From Ypsolopha sequella (Eukaryota > Arthropoda > Insecta > Lepidoptera > Ypsolophidae), in contig OW204001.1 of NCBI GenBank assembly GCA_934047225.1, positions 10,648,201-10,712,200 of the forward strand: DNA of 64,000 nt, in the 5' to 3' direction. The first letter of the stretch is position 1. Each line of letters opens with the position of its first letter. A program made the position numbers and the translations under genes. Shown in pieces: positions 45,183-56,302 of this stretch. Below the pieces are notes generated by a model. That model ran no database searches, was not told where the DNA came from, and worked only from the letters and a program-made list of their open reading frames with translations.

Positions 45183-45440
45183 GCTTTACCTATATTTTTT
45201 AAGTCGTAATCTTATCAGTCCTATAAAGTTTCATTCCACCAGACATTAAGGCCAAACATTCTGTAAAAATTTTCTTTATCGCTGTTCACTAAAAGCAAAG
45301 TCATTAAAATTCTTTAGATTTTCATTGTTCATGAAAAGTAGCCTCAGCATCTAGTATTAATTTATAGAGTTGTTTAACAAAACAACACAAGACCGATAAG
45401 AAATGCAAGTAAAATGATGATCCGTTGAAATATGAAAAAA
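45183..45440. other. No feature recognised
   Basis: Short spacer between two repeats. Confidence 0.35.
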
Positions 45441-45683
45441 CCGATCAAGTGCGAGTCAGACTTGCATATCTAAGGTGCCGTGTCGTGGATGAAAATTGAA
45501 ATTTTATAATTCTTTTTCCTGAATTTTTTAACCGCTATATTTTTCCTGTGATCTTTATGTAAACACATTTTACCATGATTTTTTTCACATTGTTTTTCAT
45601 TGTTTTCTTGTGTTTTGAGGATTTATCGAAATATATACAAGTAAATAGCCAAGTTATTTTTATTATTATATATTTTTATAAGC

Positions 45684-45835
45684 TTTTTATTTATAATTAC
45701 ACAATATAACTTGAATAATATGCAATAAAATATATACTTGACTGATGACGGCCCACTAAGGGCCGAAATATATTTCAAGTTATAATTTTCTTTTATTTAT
45801 TGTATATATTTCAAGTTATACTGTGTAATTATAAA
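45684..45835. mobile_element. Nested foldback element with 13-bp direct repeats
   Basis: TTTATAATTACACAATATAA pairs with TTATACTGTGTAATTATAAA at the other end. TATTTTTATAAGC occurs on both sides (45671-45683 and 45836-45848), which looks like a target duplication. The loop contains GACGGCCCACTAAGGGCC. Confidence 0.75.
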
Positions 45836-46075
45836 TATTTTTATAAGCAACTCTTTAATATCTAGATTTGATACCCGTATTATATAATTGTAAAAAAAAA
45901 TATATATATTTTGCAGTCCACCAGTTTCGGAGACATATTACATTTTTAAGATAATATTTTATATTTTTCTCTCTTTTCTGAAGAACAATTTTGAATTTTT
46001 CAAATTTATTTTCTCACCTTGTTACGTGGGTTAATTAATGCTATTTTGTGCCAAATTTCAAGTCTTTATCTTTAA

Positions 46076-46457
46076 GGGGGAACGATTCATATCCTCTACG
46101 AAACGCACCACTAAAGATGGTTCTTCTTATTTTTGAATGAAAGTTATTAAATAAATTTGATTTATGGCATTTTGCGAACATAGTTTAATATCAGTTAGAC
46201 ATTTCCGGTAAAATTTTATTATTTTATGCATAACGTTGTAAATGTATGGGCACGCAAACTAAAAACACGCTTTTAAGTTTGAGTGCCCATTTACAACGTT
46301 ATGCATAAAATAAAAAAATATTTGCCAAAAAAGCCTAACTGACATTAAACTATGTTCGCGAAATGCCATGAATCACATTTATTTAATAACTTTAATTCAA
46401 AAACAAGAATAACCATTCTTAGTGGTGCGTTTCGTAGAGGATACGAATCGTTCCCCC
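46076..46457. mobile_element. TTAA-flanked foldback MITE, 382 bp
   Basis: Arms of about 180 bp start GGGGGAACGATTCATATCCT and pair along nearly their whole length, and TTAA lies on both sides. TTAA duplication is the hallmark of piggyBac-type transposition. The empty site is seen at 12 kb (TCTTTATCTTGAACGGTGCT). No coding region. Confidence 0.88.
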
Positions 46458-46559
46458 TTAACGGTGCTAAATATATTAGGCTATGACATACGGATGAACA
46501 ACGGAGTCTCACCATAAAGGTTCCTTTTGTACCTTTTAGGTACTACGGAACCCTAAAAA

Positions 46560-47361
46560 CTTTCTGCTTCTGGTAGATTTAATAAATATTAACAAATAAA
46601 CATTAGGATCAAATAGAATTTCTACGGTCAAGCAACCTTTAGAAAAGATACCTTTCCTTATCCAATCAGCCCAATGTACATATAGTTTAGCATGACAACA
46701 AGCATAGAGCTTAACTGTTTTCTTATTTTTATTCTAGCTTATTTTAGTTGATTCTGTGACCCTGGCCTTGGTTGTGAAGCCTGCTTTGGCTTTATATCTT
46801 ATGTTTAAATTTTTTTTTCGTTTGAACTTTGGTATGTAATGCGCCCAATATTGAGTATACCAAGGCCTACGTTTTGTTCAAAACATATTATCTGTTTTTG
46901 AAGGATTTAATTAAGTCTTTCAGACAGCTGGGTAAGGAATAATACTCGTAATAAGAAGTGGCAGACGGTTATAGAACCTAAATTAGATCATTACCACCAG
47001 TCCTCTTCTTATAGACTGTGAAATAGAGCGCGTTTAAGAGGATGGCCTACCCTAGTAACTTTTTTATTATCCGTAAGTCAAATGGCAAAGATCTTAATTG
47101 CTTTTGATAGAGGCGATTTTATGTAGGCTCATTGGCCTCTTTTCCTTGGACGCGTAATACTAATGATCCCGCAGCGAAACAACAAATTGTTGTGTTTTTA
47201 GCTAATACTGAAATATTTTGTAGGGAAAAAATATTGGATTTAAGTAGAATCCCTTCATATAAAATTGATCTCATCTGCGTTCCTGAAACGAACGCTTGAA
47301 AATAAAAAAAAGAGGGCGGAAAACATTTTTTTTTGACAAAAGTATAAGTCGTAATACATTA
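46560..47361. other. No feature recognised
   Basis: Nothing supported. Confidence 0.4.
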
Positions 47362-47687
47362 ATTTTGTGGATATATTAATAATTTGCAATATTCCGCTAA
47401 ACACTCTTACCATGCTATTCAAAATGCAGACTCAGCTGATTCCATCATATTGCTGTCGAGCGGTCGGGCGGACTACACATCCCGAGGATGCCTCGTTTAG
47501 AGGCGAAACACGTGTCGATAAGTTTTCTTGCTTGTTATTTAAGATTGCTTTATTTTGTGCTCTTACTGCTTGCTTTGCTTGTGCATGTTTTATGCGGGAG
47601 GGCGGGCGGTGCTTGAGTCTGCATTTTGAATAGCATGGTAAGAGTGATTAGCGGAATATTGCAAATTATTATTATATCCACAAATTT
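47362..47687. mobile_element. TIR element, 326 bp
   Basis: Arms of about 75 bp: GCAATATTCCGCTAAACACT and GCTATTCAAAATGCAGACTC recur inverted at the right. The centre is GC-rich (CGGGCGGACTACACATCCCG, GGCGAAACACGTGTCG). An open stretch of 88 codons inside is explained by the element. No duplication identified. Confidence 0.8.
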
Positions 47688-47794
47688 ATAATGGACTTCC
47701 GCAAAGTAACGCCTTTTTCAATAAATCGTAATACATTGTTTATAAGTAGATTGCCTGGATAAAAGATCGATAAATCAAATTTTTTTTTCAATAC

Positions 47795-47860
47795 AAGCAG
47801 AGTCCGAATTTCTTCAAACGAATCCTCGAAAGTCTGGCTTTGTTCATGCTCTAGGCTCAT
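47795..47860 (+). repeat. Short repeat shared with 43.2 kb
   Basis: AGTCCGAATTTCTTCAAACG and GAAAGTCTGGCTTTGTTCAT match the 43.2-kb copy. Confidence 0.7.
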
Positions 47861-47872
47861 GCATACTCTTAA

Positions 47873-47990
47873 GCTTTTCTTGCAAAGTTGTGTGTTATTA
47901 ACACGCTTTAAAGTTGTGTAGGATCATTTAAAAAGTAGTACATAAAAGTAACACATAATATACGTAATAACACAACTTTGCTAGAAAAGC
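47873..47990. mobile_element. TTAA-flanked short hairpin MITE, 118 bp
   Basis: GCTTTTCTTGCAAAGTTGTG and CACAACTTTGCTAGAAAAGC form the arms, with TTAA on both sides. The sequence just outside (ACTGATATGAAACTA) resembles the interior of the 382-bp TTAA element, hinting at a common ancestor. Confidence 0.8.
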
Positions 47991-48064
47991 TTAACTGATA
48001 TGAAACTATTGTTGCGTAATGCTATTAATCAGATAAACTTAATCGCTTTTATGAAATAAAAAAA

Positions 48065-48351
48065 CGGCCAAGTGCGAGTCGGACTCGCGCACGAAGGGTT
48101 CCGTACCGTTATCTATAAAAACGGCAAAAAAACATGTCGGTTGTATGGCAGCCCCCTTAAATATTTATTTTATTCTGTTTTATAGTATTTGTTGTTATAG
48201 CGGCAACAGAAATACATCATCTGTGAAAATTTCAACTGTCTAGCTATCACGGTTCATGAGATAGAGCCTGGTGGCAGACGGACAGACGGACAGTGGAGTC
48301 TTAGTAATAGGGTCCCGTTGGTTACCCTTTGGGTACGGAACCCTAAAAATA
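48065..48351 (+). repeat. GGTTCCGT-ended repeat, full copy (family Q)
   Basis: From CGGCCAAGTGCGAGTCGGAC and GGGTTCCGTACC to TTTGGGTACGGAACCCTAA, about 287 bp. It contains CGGCAACAGAAATACATCAT and CTATCACGGTTCATGAGATA. A full opposite-strand copy is at 62.9 kb. The first and last segments share the inverted word GGGTTCCGTACC. Confidence 0.9.
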
Positions 48352-48565
48352 AGAAAAACAATGATTAGTTTTGCGTTTGGGAACGAGACCTGTCACCAGC
48401 ACATTAAAAGAAAAACGAGAGTTCGCCAAACCTACTTAAAGTGGGAACAGTTACAGAACTCTTGTTAAGAATTGCTTTTGTTTGGTACAATTTTTGCCAA
48501 TTCCGTTTAAAATTTTGCAAAAACTTTCCTATTTATAAAGTTTTTGTTATTTACCTGTTACGTTA

Positions 48566-48825
48566 TACAACGTGTAAAAGAAAGCTGTAACTATATTTGA
48601 AAAGCTTATTCAGTCAATGGTAAAGAACAACTTTTACTATGAGGTCAAACCCGAAATCTCAAAGAAAATCTGCCCTTCCATACATTTCGGCCGAGCGGCA
48701 TTGCATTTTCCTATGAAGCGAGTAATTTTTCGATATACAGGATTTGTTTTATAGTAAAAGTTGTTCTATACCATTGACTGAATAAGCTCTTCAAATATAG
48801 TTACACCTTTCTGTTACACCTTGTA
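48566..48825. mobile_element. TA-flanked MITE, second copy of the 4.07-kb family
   Basis: Ends TACAACGTGTAAAAGAAAGC and the inverse of TACAAGGTGTAACAGAAAGG, flanked by TA. Internal CTTATTCAGTCAATGGTA.AG is as at 4.1 kb. Confidence 0.88.
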
Positions 48826-48847
48826 TATAAAGTACAAAACTGGCACC

Positions 48848-48965
48848 TGGCACAAAACATAAACATAAACATAACATAAAACATAAAATATCTTTATTCA
48901 CCATAAATCATCATAAAATACAATGAGTATCTGACTCCTAAAAAAAAGTGTTAACTGCAAGCTAG
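48848..48965 (-). repeat. A-rich retroposon tail
   Basis: Runs of AAACATA followed by AAAATATCTTTATTCACCAT; the minus strand carries AATAAAG, as in LINE tails. It ends where the Pao integrase frame begins, so a retroposon insertion or rearrangement truncated that element. Confidence 0.5.
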
Positions 48966-50078
48966 GAGTCGAGCGAGAAGACGCTTCATGGAGGCCCCCA
49001 ATTGATGGTGAATTATATTCGGACTAAATATTGGGTATTAAAGGTAAAGAATTTAGCGAAACTCTGCGTTCGCCATTGCATAAAATGTTTGCGATATTCA
49101 GCTCGAGCAAAACAACCCTTAATGGGTCAGTTGCCAGAAGCTAGAACATCTCCTTCTAGACCGTTTTGTCGCAGCGGTGTTGATTACGCAGGTCCTTTTG
49201 CGATAAGGACAACCAAGGGAAGAGGACATCACGCTACCAAAGGCTACATTTGCCTTTTTATATGTATGGCCACCAGGGCTATACATTTAGAAGCCGTAAG
49301 TGATATGACCTCAGAAGGTTTTATTGCTGCATTCAGAAGGTTTGTAGCACGGCGTGGTCACTGTGAAGATCTTTGGAGCGACAATGGCACAAATTTTGTA
49401 GGTGCAGATCGAGAGCTGAAAAGTCTTCTTGTTAATGAAAAGTCCACTGTCGCTTCAGAAATTGTTGAGTGCCTTGCAAATAATGGAACGACGTGGCATA
49501 GAATTCCAGCGCATAGTCCCAATTTTGGCAGACTGTGGGAGGCTGGAGTGAAATCGACCAAACACCACTTGAAACGTGTGATTGGTGAGTCCACTCTCAA
49601 GTTTGAGGAATTCACAACTGTGTTGGCTCAAATTGAGGCTTGCCTTAATTCGAGACCAATTTCAAAAATGAGTGAGAATTAAGAAGACCCCTTTCCTTTG
49701 ACACCAGGGCATTTTCTAGTTGGAGAACCACTAGTTCTTATTCCTGACTCAAATTATGAGAAGTCCAATGTTACCAATCTTAGAAGGTGGCAGCTTACCC
49801 AAAGAATGGTTCAAGATTTCTGGCAACGATGGTCACGAGAATATCTTTCACAATTTTACCATCGATATAAATGGAATCAACAAACTCCTGAACCTAAGAT
49901 TGGAGACGTAGTCCTGGTGATGGAAGATGATCTTCCTCCGGCTAAGTGGCTTTACGGCATTATTATAGAAAAACATTCTGGTTTGGACAAGGTTACACGT
50001 GTTGTAAGTTTACGTTGTAAAAATAATGTAATTAAAAGGCCTGTGTCTAAAATATGTATTTTGCCAGTAACAGATTGA
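48966..50078 (+). pseudogene. BEL/Pao retrotransposon integrase, 3' part of pol
   Basis: Integrase that would insert the cDNA of a BEL/Pao LTR retrotransposon. The frame is open from 48966. The CC half of the HHCC zinc finger is visible (CVRHCIKCLRY). The DDE core follows: D in SGVDYAGPF, D in LWSDNGTNFVGA, E in FGRLWEAGVKS. After PISKMSEN comes an in-frame TAA (49680-49682), and the same frame goes on through LTPGHFLVGEPLVLIPDS, the BEL-typical integrase C-terminal region, to a final stop at 50078. gag, protease, RT and the HH half of the finger are missing upstream, replaced by an A-rich tail. One stop and no frameshift suggest moderate age. Confidence 0.9.
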
Positions 50079-50174
50079 AGTTGTAAGATAATTGGTTCGT
50101 AGAAGTTCAGATTTAAGTTTCATTTCTGTGTTATTTTAAGAATTTATGTTTGTTAAGATGGACATACGTCCATA

Positions 50175-50184
50175 GGAGGCGGAA
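50175..50184 (+). promoter_or_regulatory. Probable polypurine tract of the Pao element
   Basis: GGAGGCGGAA immediately before TGTATAATTG. Purine-rich tracts directly upstream of a TGT LTR start prime plus-strand synthesis in LTR retrotransposons. Confidence 0.6.
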
Positions 50185-50429
50185 TGTATAATTGTAAGTA
50201 CACAAAACCTTACCATTTGTGTATCATAGTTTGTTAGAATTATAGTTTAGTTAAGTTTAATACAACTAGATGGCGGTGAACCGATTTACATCGCGATATC
50301 GTTGTGTTTCTTTTAGTTTGTTGTACCAATTTTGAAGTTCGAATTAGACGCTCATTTATTCACACCTATTTTTGGAGTTTGATTTCTATTTCTATTCCAT
50401 AAGGGTGCTTTTTGGGATAGTACAGTACA
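50185..50429 (+). repeat. Probable 3' LTR of the Pao element
   Basis: It starts TGTATAATTGTAAGTACACA and probably ends near AGTACAGTACA, giving about 240 bp. The position after the integrase stop and the polypurine tract supports this. No 5' LTR is in the window to compare, so the right edge is approximate. Confidence 0.55.
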
Positions 50430-50817
50430 GGAAAAAAAATTGTTTTGTTTCTTCAACAGCACATACAGTTTTAATGATAATACAGAAAAAAGAAGTACAG
50501 CAAATATCGTCAGAGACAGAAATCCATCGTTAATACAGTTAGCAATTAAACGAAAACATACATGGGTGACTTATTCTAGAGAAGTATAGGTTTCATCGCA
50601 AATAGTTATGACTAAAAACTCTATTTTGCCAATATTCTTCGGGTCCTTCAGGCCCCTTTTTGCTTGAGGACTCACATATGAACAATTCTTTGGGAGGAAA
50701 GTTGTTAAATCATTACACACAACATGAGCCATTATTGTCGCACGTCTTCGACGTTCAAACATCACAAATTGTTGTAGAATTAAGGGTCGGTTCTACGGAT
50801 TTGTAATAAAATATAAA
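50430..50817. other. No feature recognised
   Basis: Nothing supported. Confidence 0.4.
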
Positions 50818-51105
50818 TAATGGCTAAAATAAAACTTTTAGCTAAGAGTAATTTATACCAAAAGTTCACTATATGCATAAACGTATTTTGATATTATGGT
50901 AGCTTTAAAACAATTGGATTTTCCATTAGCGTGATCTTAGATTATTTTAGTAATTTACGGTTATTTTTATACAAAGACGGAATTTACAGAAATTATAGCT
51001 ATTGTATTATCGTCAAAATATGTTAAATATATAAAATAAGATAAAATAAAATGTGTTGTGAAATAGTCTATTCGCTCTTCGCTAAAAGTTGTATTTTTGC
51101 CGTTA
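50818..51105. mobile_element. Foldback MITE related to 11.8 kb
   Basis: Left end AATGGCTAAAATAAAACTTT and right end AGTTGTATTTTTGCCGTTAT pair. GGTAGCTTTAAAACAATTGG and GGATTTTCCATTAGCG follow the 11.8-kb element. The right arm is diverged. Confidence 0.65.
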
Positions 51106-51779
51106 TAATTATTTCTTAATATTTTGTTACAAATTAAACACGTAAAGTATTTGAATGAGTTATTTAAGTTCCAAGAAATAAACCTCGTTCTAATACCACG
51201 ACTCTTAAAAAATGTGACGGATATACATTTCTTAATTTTAGTATAAATTGAAACATCGGATTGGCCACATTCATAGATACACAGCCTCATAAATAACACA
51301 ATGCGAGTGTTACCTCAGGAAACAAACAAACTTTTGGACGTGAATATTGTGAAGCAATTAAAAAGTTTACTTTTCAATTAGCTTTCAAATTGTCACGTTT
51401 CTACAATAGTGGAAACGAGTTTTTTGCGCATGACAGACACATGTAACCGCAGTAAATCAATTGTGGCATGAAATTGAAGAAATATTTAAATATATAAGTA
51501 TGTAATAAAATAAAATATATTCATATCATAAACATCTAAAGGTATATTTCGGGTCTGATTTGGAGGTTTTTAAAAATAGTTCTTATGTGTCATTTATTTA
51601 TGCTAATATGTTAATTTTCAAAAATAAAATGTATACTCAACTGATGATTCCTTTAAGTTTTTAAGATATAAATAATATATACAGTATATATGTCATTAAC
51701 ACAAATCAAGAAGCTCAAAGAAGTAACTATATTTTCATACCAACAAATATAAAGATGTTATCTAATATGCATAAGGCAG
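51106..51779. other. No feature recognised
   Basis: Nothing supported. Confidence 0.4.
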
Positions 51780-51787
51780 ACCAGACA

Positions 51788-52435
51788 CAGTGCCGGATTA
51801 AGGCAACTATTGAAATTGTGAAATTGGCGGGAAAATGCTCTAAAACACTAAAATCCGTACTTTTTGCAAATATTTTGTTTCCATAACTTTCCGTGAATAC
51901 GATTTGTCACACTTGAAGCTCCTAACCCATGACAATATTCAAATTATTGCGAAATTAATTTCCAAATAATTTTCAAAAGATTGGAGTTTAAATTGTAACT
52001 TTGAATTTACTCTAACATGCCAATTCAATAATATTAAAATTAATAATAAATGACACAAATAAAATAAACTTTTAACAAAATAAAATAACAAAAAATAAAT
52101 AAAAAAAACATACAGTCCAATTGAGAATCGCCGCCTTTTTGAAGTCGGTTAAAAAAAAATTAAATAAATAAATAAAAGTAACAAATTTCAGACAAAACCT
52201 TCTGATAGAATCAGCTTTCATGGAGCTGTTGGAAACTTTATACCCTACAGAGGAAAAAAAAAATTTCACAACCATCACCTAGGTTATATTCTAAATCTAT
52301 CCGGGCAGGCTCTGGTGAGATTTTCTGAGGTACTTGGTGAGCTTCGTCCATCAAATCATAGGTCGATCACTGGGGGCCCCCTGAGGCATGGGGCCCCCAG
52401 AATTTGTTACATCTGCCCTGGCTAATCCGACACTG
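51788..52435. mobile_element. hAT-like element, 648 bp, perfect 8-bp duplication
   Basis: Ends CAGTGCCGGATTAAGGC and GGCTAATCCGACACTG, flanked on both sides by ACCAGACA (51780-51787 and 52436-52443). The 8-bp duplication and CAGTG ends identify hAT-type transposition. It contains GGGGGCCCCCTGAGGCATGG near the right end and no transposase. The intact duplication points to a fairly recent insertion. Confidence 0.92.
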
Positions 52436-52443
52436 ACCAGACA

Positions 52444-53147
52444 TTAGTGAGATATGGCATAATAGCACCCTTGCTAAGCCATTAGTGCACTAATACGTGT
52501 CCTTGTTACACTACTTCCATTCTGATTGAAAATTCTGCTGACTACTTCTTGTATATCTACACGTATTTATACATTTTATCTGTTTCTCTTCCCTGAGGAA
52601 CTGTCTGATCTCCGGGATATAAAGTAAAGTAAAAGCAATGCCTATTTGTTGGCTCAAGTCATAAGCCTTGGAGGATTGGATAAGTATTTTTTGTTACCAA
52701 AATTGAGGAAGTTTGACTTCAAAGCGATAGGCGGACATTTGGCGCTACAATAGGTGGACAATTTTGAAATAGTTGCATTTATGCGAGAAATTGCAGGTCA
52801 ATATAAAGTCCCAAATTTGTAAAATTCAGGTTTTCAAAAGATTTTATTTACAGTAAATATATGAATCAAATGACGTGATTTGTTCAAACTTACTTCATAA
52901 ACATTAAGAGAACATAGGAGTATTTTTTGATTATTGTTGGTTTCATGGTTATTGCAACAAAATCATTTAAAAGTCTGTTATTTAATTTATATTTGCCTCA
53001 TCTTTCCCCTTAAGCTGCCCTGTATAATTGGCATTAGGTACGAACAGCGCTACTAATTGTAAAGCTCACACAGACGTGCTATCTGGTCACAAGCAATAAC
53101 GATCAAACAAACATGCCCATTGCCTACACTCCTTAACAGCGGTTTCG
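52444..53147. other. No feature recognised
   Basis: Nothing supported. Confidence 0.4.
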
Positions 53148-53305
53148 CAGCCGGATTGTGAAAAACCCGCCTTTTTCTAATTAATCGAAACAGAACACTT
53201 AAATTCAAAATTCACTGAATAGTTATTCAATTAAACCTTATTACCTATTTATTGTGTATGTGCTATCGCAAAGTTAACATTGGTTTCTGTAAATTAAAAC
53301 TTAAA
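53148..53305 (+). repeat. Truncated copy of the 10.5-kb MITE
   Basis: CAGCCGGATTGTGAAAAACC through ATTGTGTATGTGCTATCGCA matches the left two-thirds of the 10.5-kb element; the right TIR is missing. Confidence 0.8.
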
Positions 53306-53917
53306 ATTTTAAAATGAAAAATCTTTAAAAATGATGAAATTAAAAAGTTTTGAAATTCTAATCCTTTCCTTAGATTTACTTCTAGAAAATTGTAATAAGT
53401 GTGCGGGTTTACTGCAATTACATCAAAGTAATGGTCTTTTAATGTGCATCGAGTTTGTTAGATTACCTTGTACATTTTGTTTAAACACAGAGTGTAATTT
53501 TTCTTATCAACTTTACCTACAGACAGTTAGTTGGAAAAGGGTTTTAAAATAACATCAGTAATTGCAGGATTTAAACTTGTAACACATATGATTGGAACCC
53601 GAGTCGCAATGAAATAAAACACAAAAAATTTCGAGAACAACAATTTATCTTGTCCCTTTGAGAAATCTAACGTTCGTACTTTATCTCTTAAAGTAACTGT
53701 TTTCTAAACAAGAATAAATACATAAGCTGATAAAAACTGGCAACAGGGGTGAACAGCTGAACAGGGGTTGTATTGAGAAATGGGATTTTGCTTTTCTCTC
53801 TTCTTTATTGTCAACAATGAAAAATGTATTGCACTTCTTAGCAGCTCCGTTTTAGATTATTGGCTTGTTTGACTCGATATCAAGTAAACATTATTACTAA
53901 ATATAAAATCTTAAATT
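53306..53917. other. No gene recognised
   Basis: A 73-codon open stretch (53331-53552) has several cysteines but no recognised motif. Confidence 0.35.
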
Positions 53918-54263
53918 ATTTTTCAATGCAAGTGCTCGTAAAGGCCCACTTTTTATGCATCAAAACCGAACAGAAAGTCGATTATTTTGCCCTAGGGCCT
54001 TATTATTATTATTTTTTTATTTATGGTTGGCTAACCTGCAGCTTTTCCTGTGTGCCATAAATGTTATACTTTTTTTTTCGACTTTTTAACGGCTCTGGAT
54101 ACAGCCCTTTTGAGCCAATCATAATTTAAAGTTCACAAGATTATATTTGTTTTATTTCCTCACACTATGCATTGAAAAACGTAGTATGGATACACGGGCG
54201 TAAAAGTAATAAATTACGAAGACGATTTAAAACACGAGCGTAGCGTAGCGTAGCGTAGCGTAG
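53918..54263 (-). repeat. Family D repeat, truncated in an expanded hairpin loop
   Basis: Follows the 23.0-kb copy to the hairpin. The core GAGCGTAGCGAG is replaced by GAGCGTAGCGTAGCGTAGCG and continues to about five GCGTA units before the match ends. Confidence 0.8.
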
Positions 54264-54715
54264 TTCACTATTATGTCCATGATTGCAGAATTGCCTTATA
54301 TTATGTTTTTTATGTTCATGTATCGCTGTTAAAGTCAGTTTGCCTTTTTCCCATCATTTTGCGGAAATAAGTTACGGCAGTGCCTTGATTAAACAATTAC
54401 GCCAAAAACAGTATAGCTTTGCTGTCTGTCTGTCTTTGTGCGGCCTAACACAATAACGTTTCGGCCAATTTAATTTACATTAATTATTATTTGTGCAAAA
54501 TTACCCACTGGGGCCCCAAAAATAAATCATTATACAATGTGTGGAATATTCTCAAAAAACGACGTATTTTAAAATTATTTATAACATTTAACGCAGCGTT
54601 GACCTTGGTGGATGTCTACGTCATAGAAGGAATATACAATCCAACTTTCATATTCCTGGGTGCAGCTGTTTGGTCTAAGCGTTGATAGATCAATCAGTTG
54701 GTCAGGGTATTCTTT
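54264..54715. other. No feature recognised
   Basis: Nothing supported. Confidence 0.4.
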
Positions 54716-54717
54716 TA

Positions 54718-55235
54718 TACAGGTTGTTTGGGACATCGATGTAAATATTTTGAGGGATGATTAAGGAAGTGATTTTAAACATTTCCGACTGAATTTACTA
54801 TTACGCAAAGTTTTGCAGTTTTCGAGATACAGACATTTTTCTGTTTTGTCTACTTAAAATTAGGTAACTGCATTTAAAAAAGAATAAAACGCTATTTATA
54901 GCTAAAAATAATAATTTAAGTTTTTACTAAAATTTACAAAAAAAAAAACCATTCTACGTAGAGTATTTAGGTTTATGTTTATTTTCAATACTTTTTTATC
55001 ACATTTATATTGTTTTTTTGTTAAATTGAAGTGTATTAAGAAATAATTTAAAATAAAATCATATTTTTAGCTATGAATAGTGGTTTATTCAAATTTTAAG
55101 TAGATAAAACTGAAAAATGTCTATAATTCGAAAACTACTAAACTTTGCACTACGGTAAATTCAGTCAGAAATGTTCAAAATCACTTTATTTATCATCCCT
55201 GAAAATATTCACATCGATGTCCCAAACACCTTGTA
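54718..55235. mobile_element. TA-flanked foldback MITE, 518 bp
   Basis: Ends TACAGGTTGTTTGGGACATC and the inverse of TACAAGGTGTTTGGGACATC, flanked by TA. The arms are about 140 bp and share GACTGAATTTAC and AAAACTGCAAAACTTTG-type words. Non-coding. Confidence 0.88.
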
Positions 55236-55239
55236 TACC

Positions 55240-56300
55240 TATGTAGACAGATCAAAGCAAGAATACGTAAGTACTCATGAAAAGTATTCTGAAGCAAGAA
55301 TAGTTCGTAGAAAGTTATAACTATTATTAAATTTTTTTATACCTTTTGATATAAATCCTGTTGTTTGTTATCTGAAATTCTGAATCAAGAAACAAAATGC
55401 TCACAAACAATATTTTGTAAGAAGCCTTTTTTGATATTGTATCTTAAAACATCTTAATCATTTGCTGTAACTAGATTCTTTCAACGTTTTTGTTATCCCA
55501 TTAATTTGTAAGCTAAAAATTATGTCTTAAAATATTGTAATGTATTCCTTTATTCCAAAAATACAAAAGGAATTTCTTTTGGAATTCTATTCGCCATTTT
55601 AGTTAACAATTAAGGCTCAACTTTTTCTGTTCTGCTAATTGGTTTCTGATGTTACAATGAAAAAAATATATATATTACGGATAAAATCAATGTTAGTCAG
55701 TCAAACGAAAACTTAATAAATAAGGTACTTCATCATAATTGATATTTATGTTATAAAAAGCTTTTGGTTCATTAATTACATAAATAGATTTTTCTGAACT
55801 TTAAACGCTGTTAAATAAGATTGTTTTCTATTCATCATCATAAATAAGGTACTTCAGCATAATTAAAATCTGGTTATGACTATGAGAGACGAGTAGACAG
55901 ATGCATACTTCATTTTTTTTTAACTTGTTGGCTTTGTTGTAGGGGCCCTGTTATTGGGGCCCTGTGCTTCTGCCAGTTGAAATGCGTTTGAAGTCGCAAT
56001 AATTTCCTGCATCCTGGTATTTTGCTTGACTTTTCAGCTCCACGACATTTGTCCGATACTTTTGATCTATCAGATCTTCAGCATCCTACTGGATTCACTC
56101 AAAAGCTTTCTGCTGTGACTTACCTTCCTTTCCCTGAGTTTATGTCCAATGTGTTTTAAGCTGAATAGCGAATTCATCTCAAGACTTCATTTGCTTTACC
56201 TACTCGTATAAAGATAATTTAGTGCTATAATGACCCTCTATATCTTATGGCAATAAATGCATTCTTTGCCAAATCAACTACATGCTCAGTACTCTTCATT
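55240..56300. other. No feature recognised
   Basis: AT-rich; no gene or repeat supported. Confidence 0.4.
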
Positions 56301-56302
56301 AA

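Larger units (their letters stand above)
45442..46558 (+). repeat. Family P repeat carrying two nested insertions
   Basis: It starts CCGATCAAGTGCGAGTCAGA, so it has the 5' end missing from the 12-kb copy, and ends TTTAGGTACTACGGAACCCT. Two younger elements (45684-45835 and 46076-46457) interrupt it; without them it is about 580 bp. It is non-coding. Confidence 0.85.
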
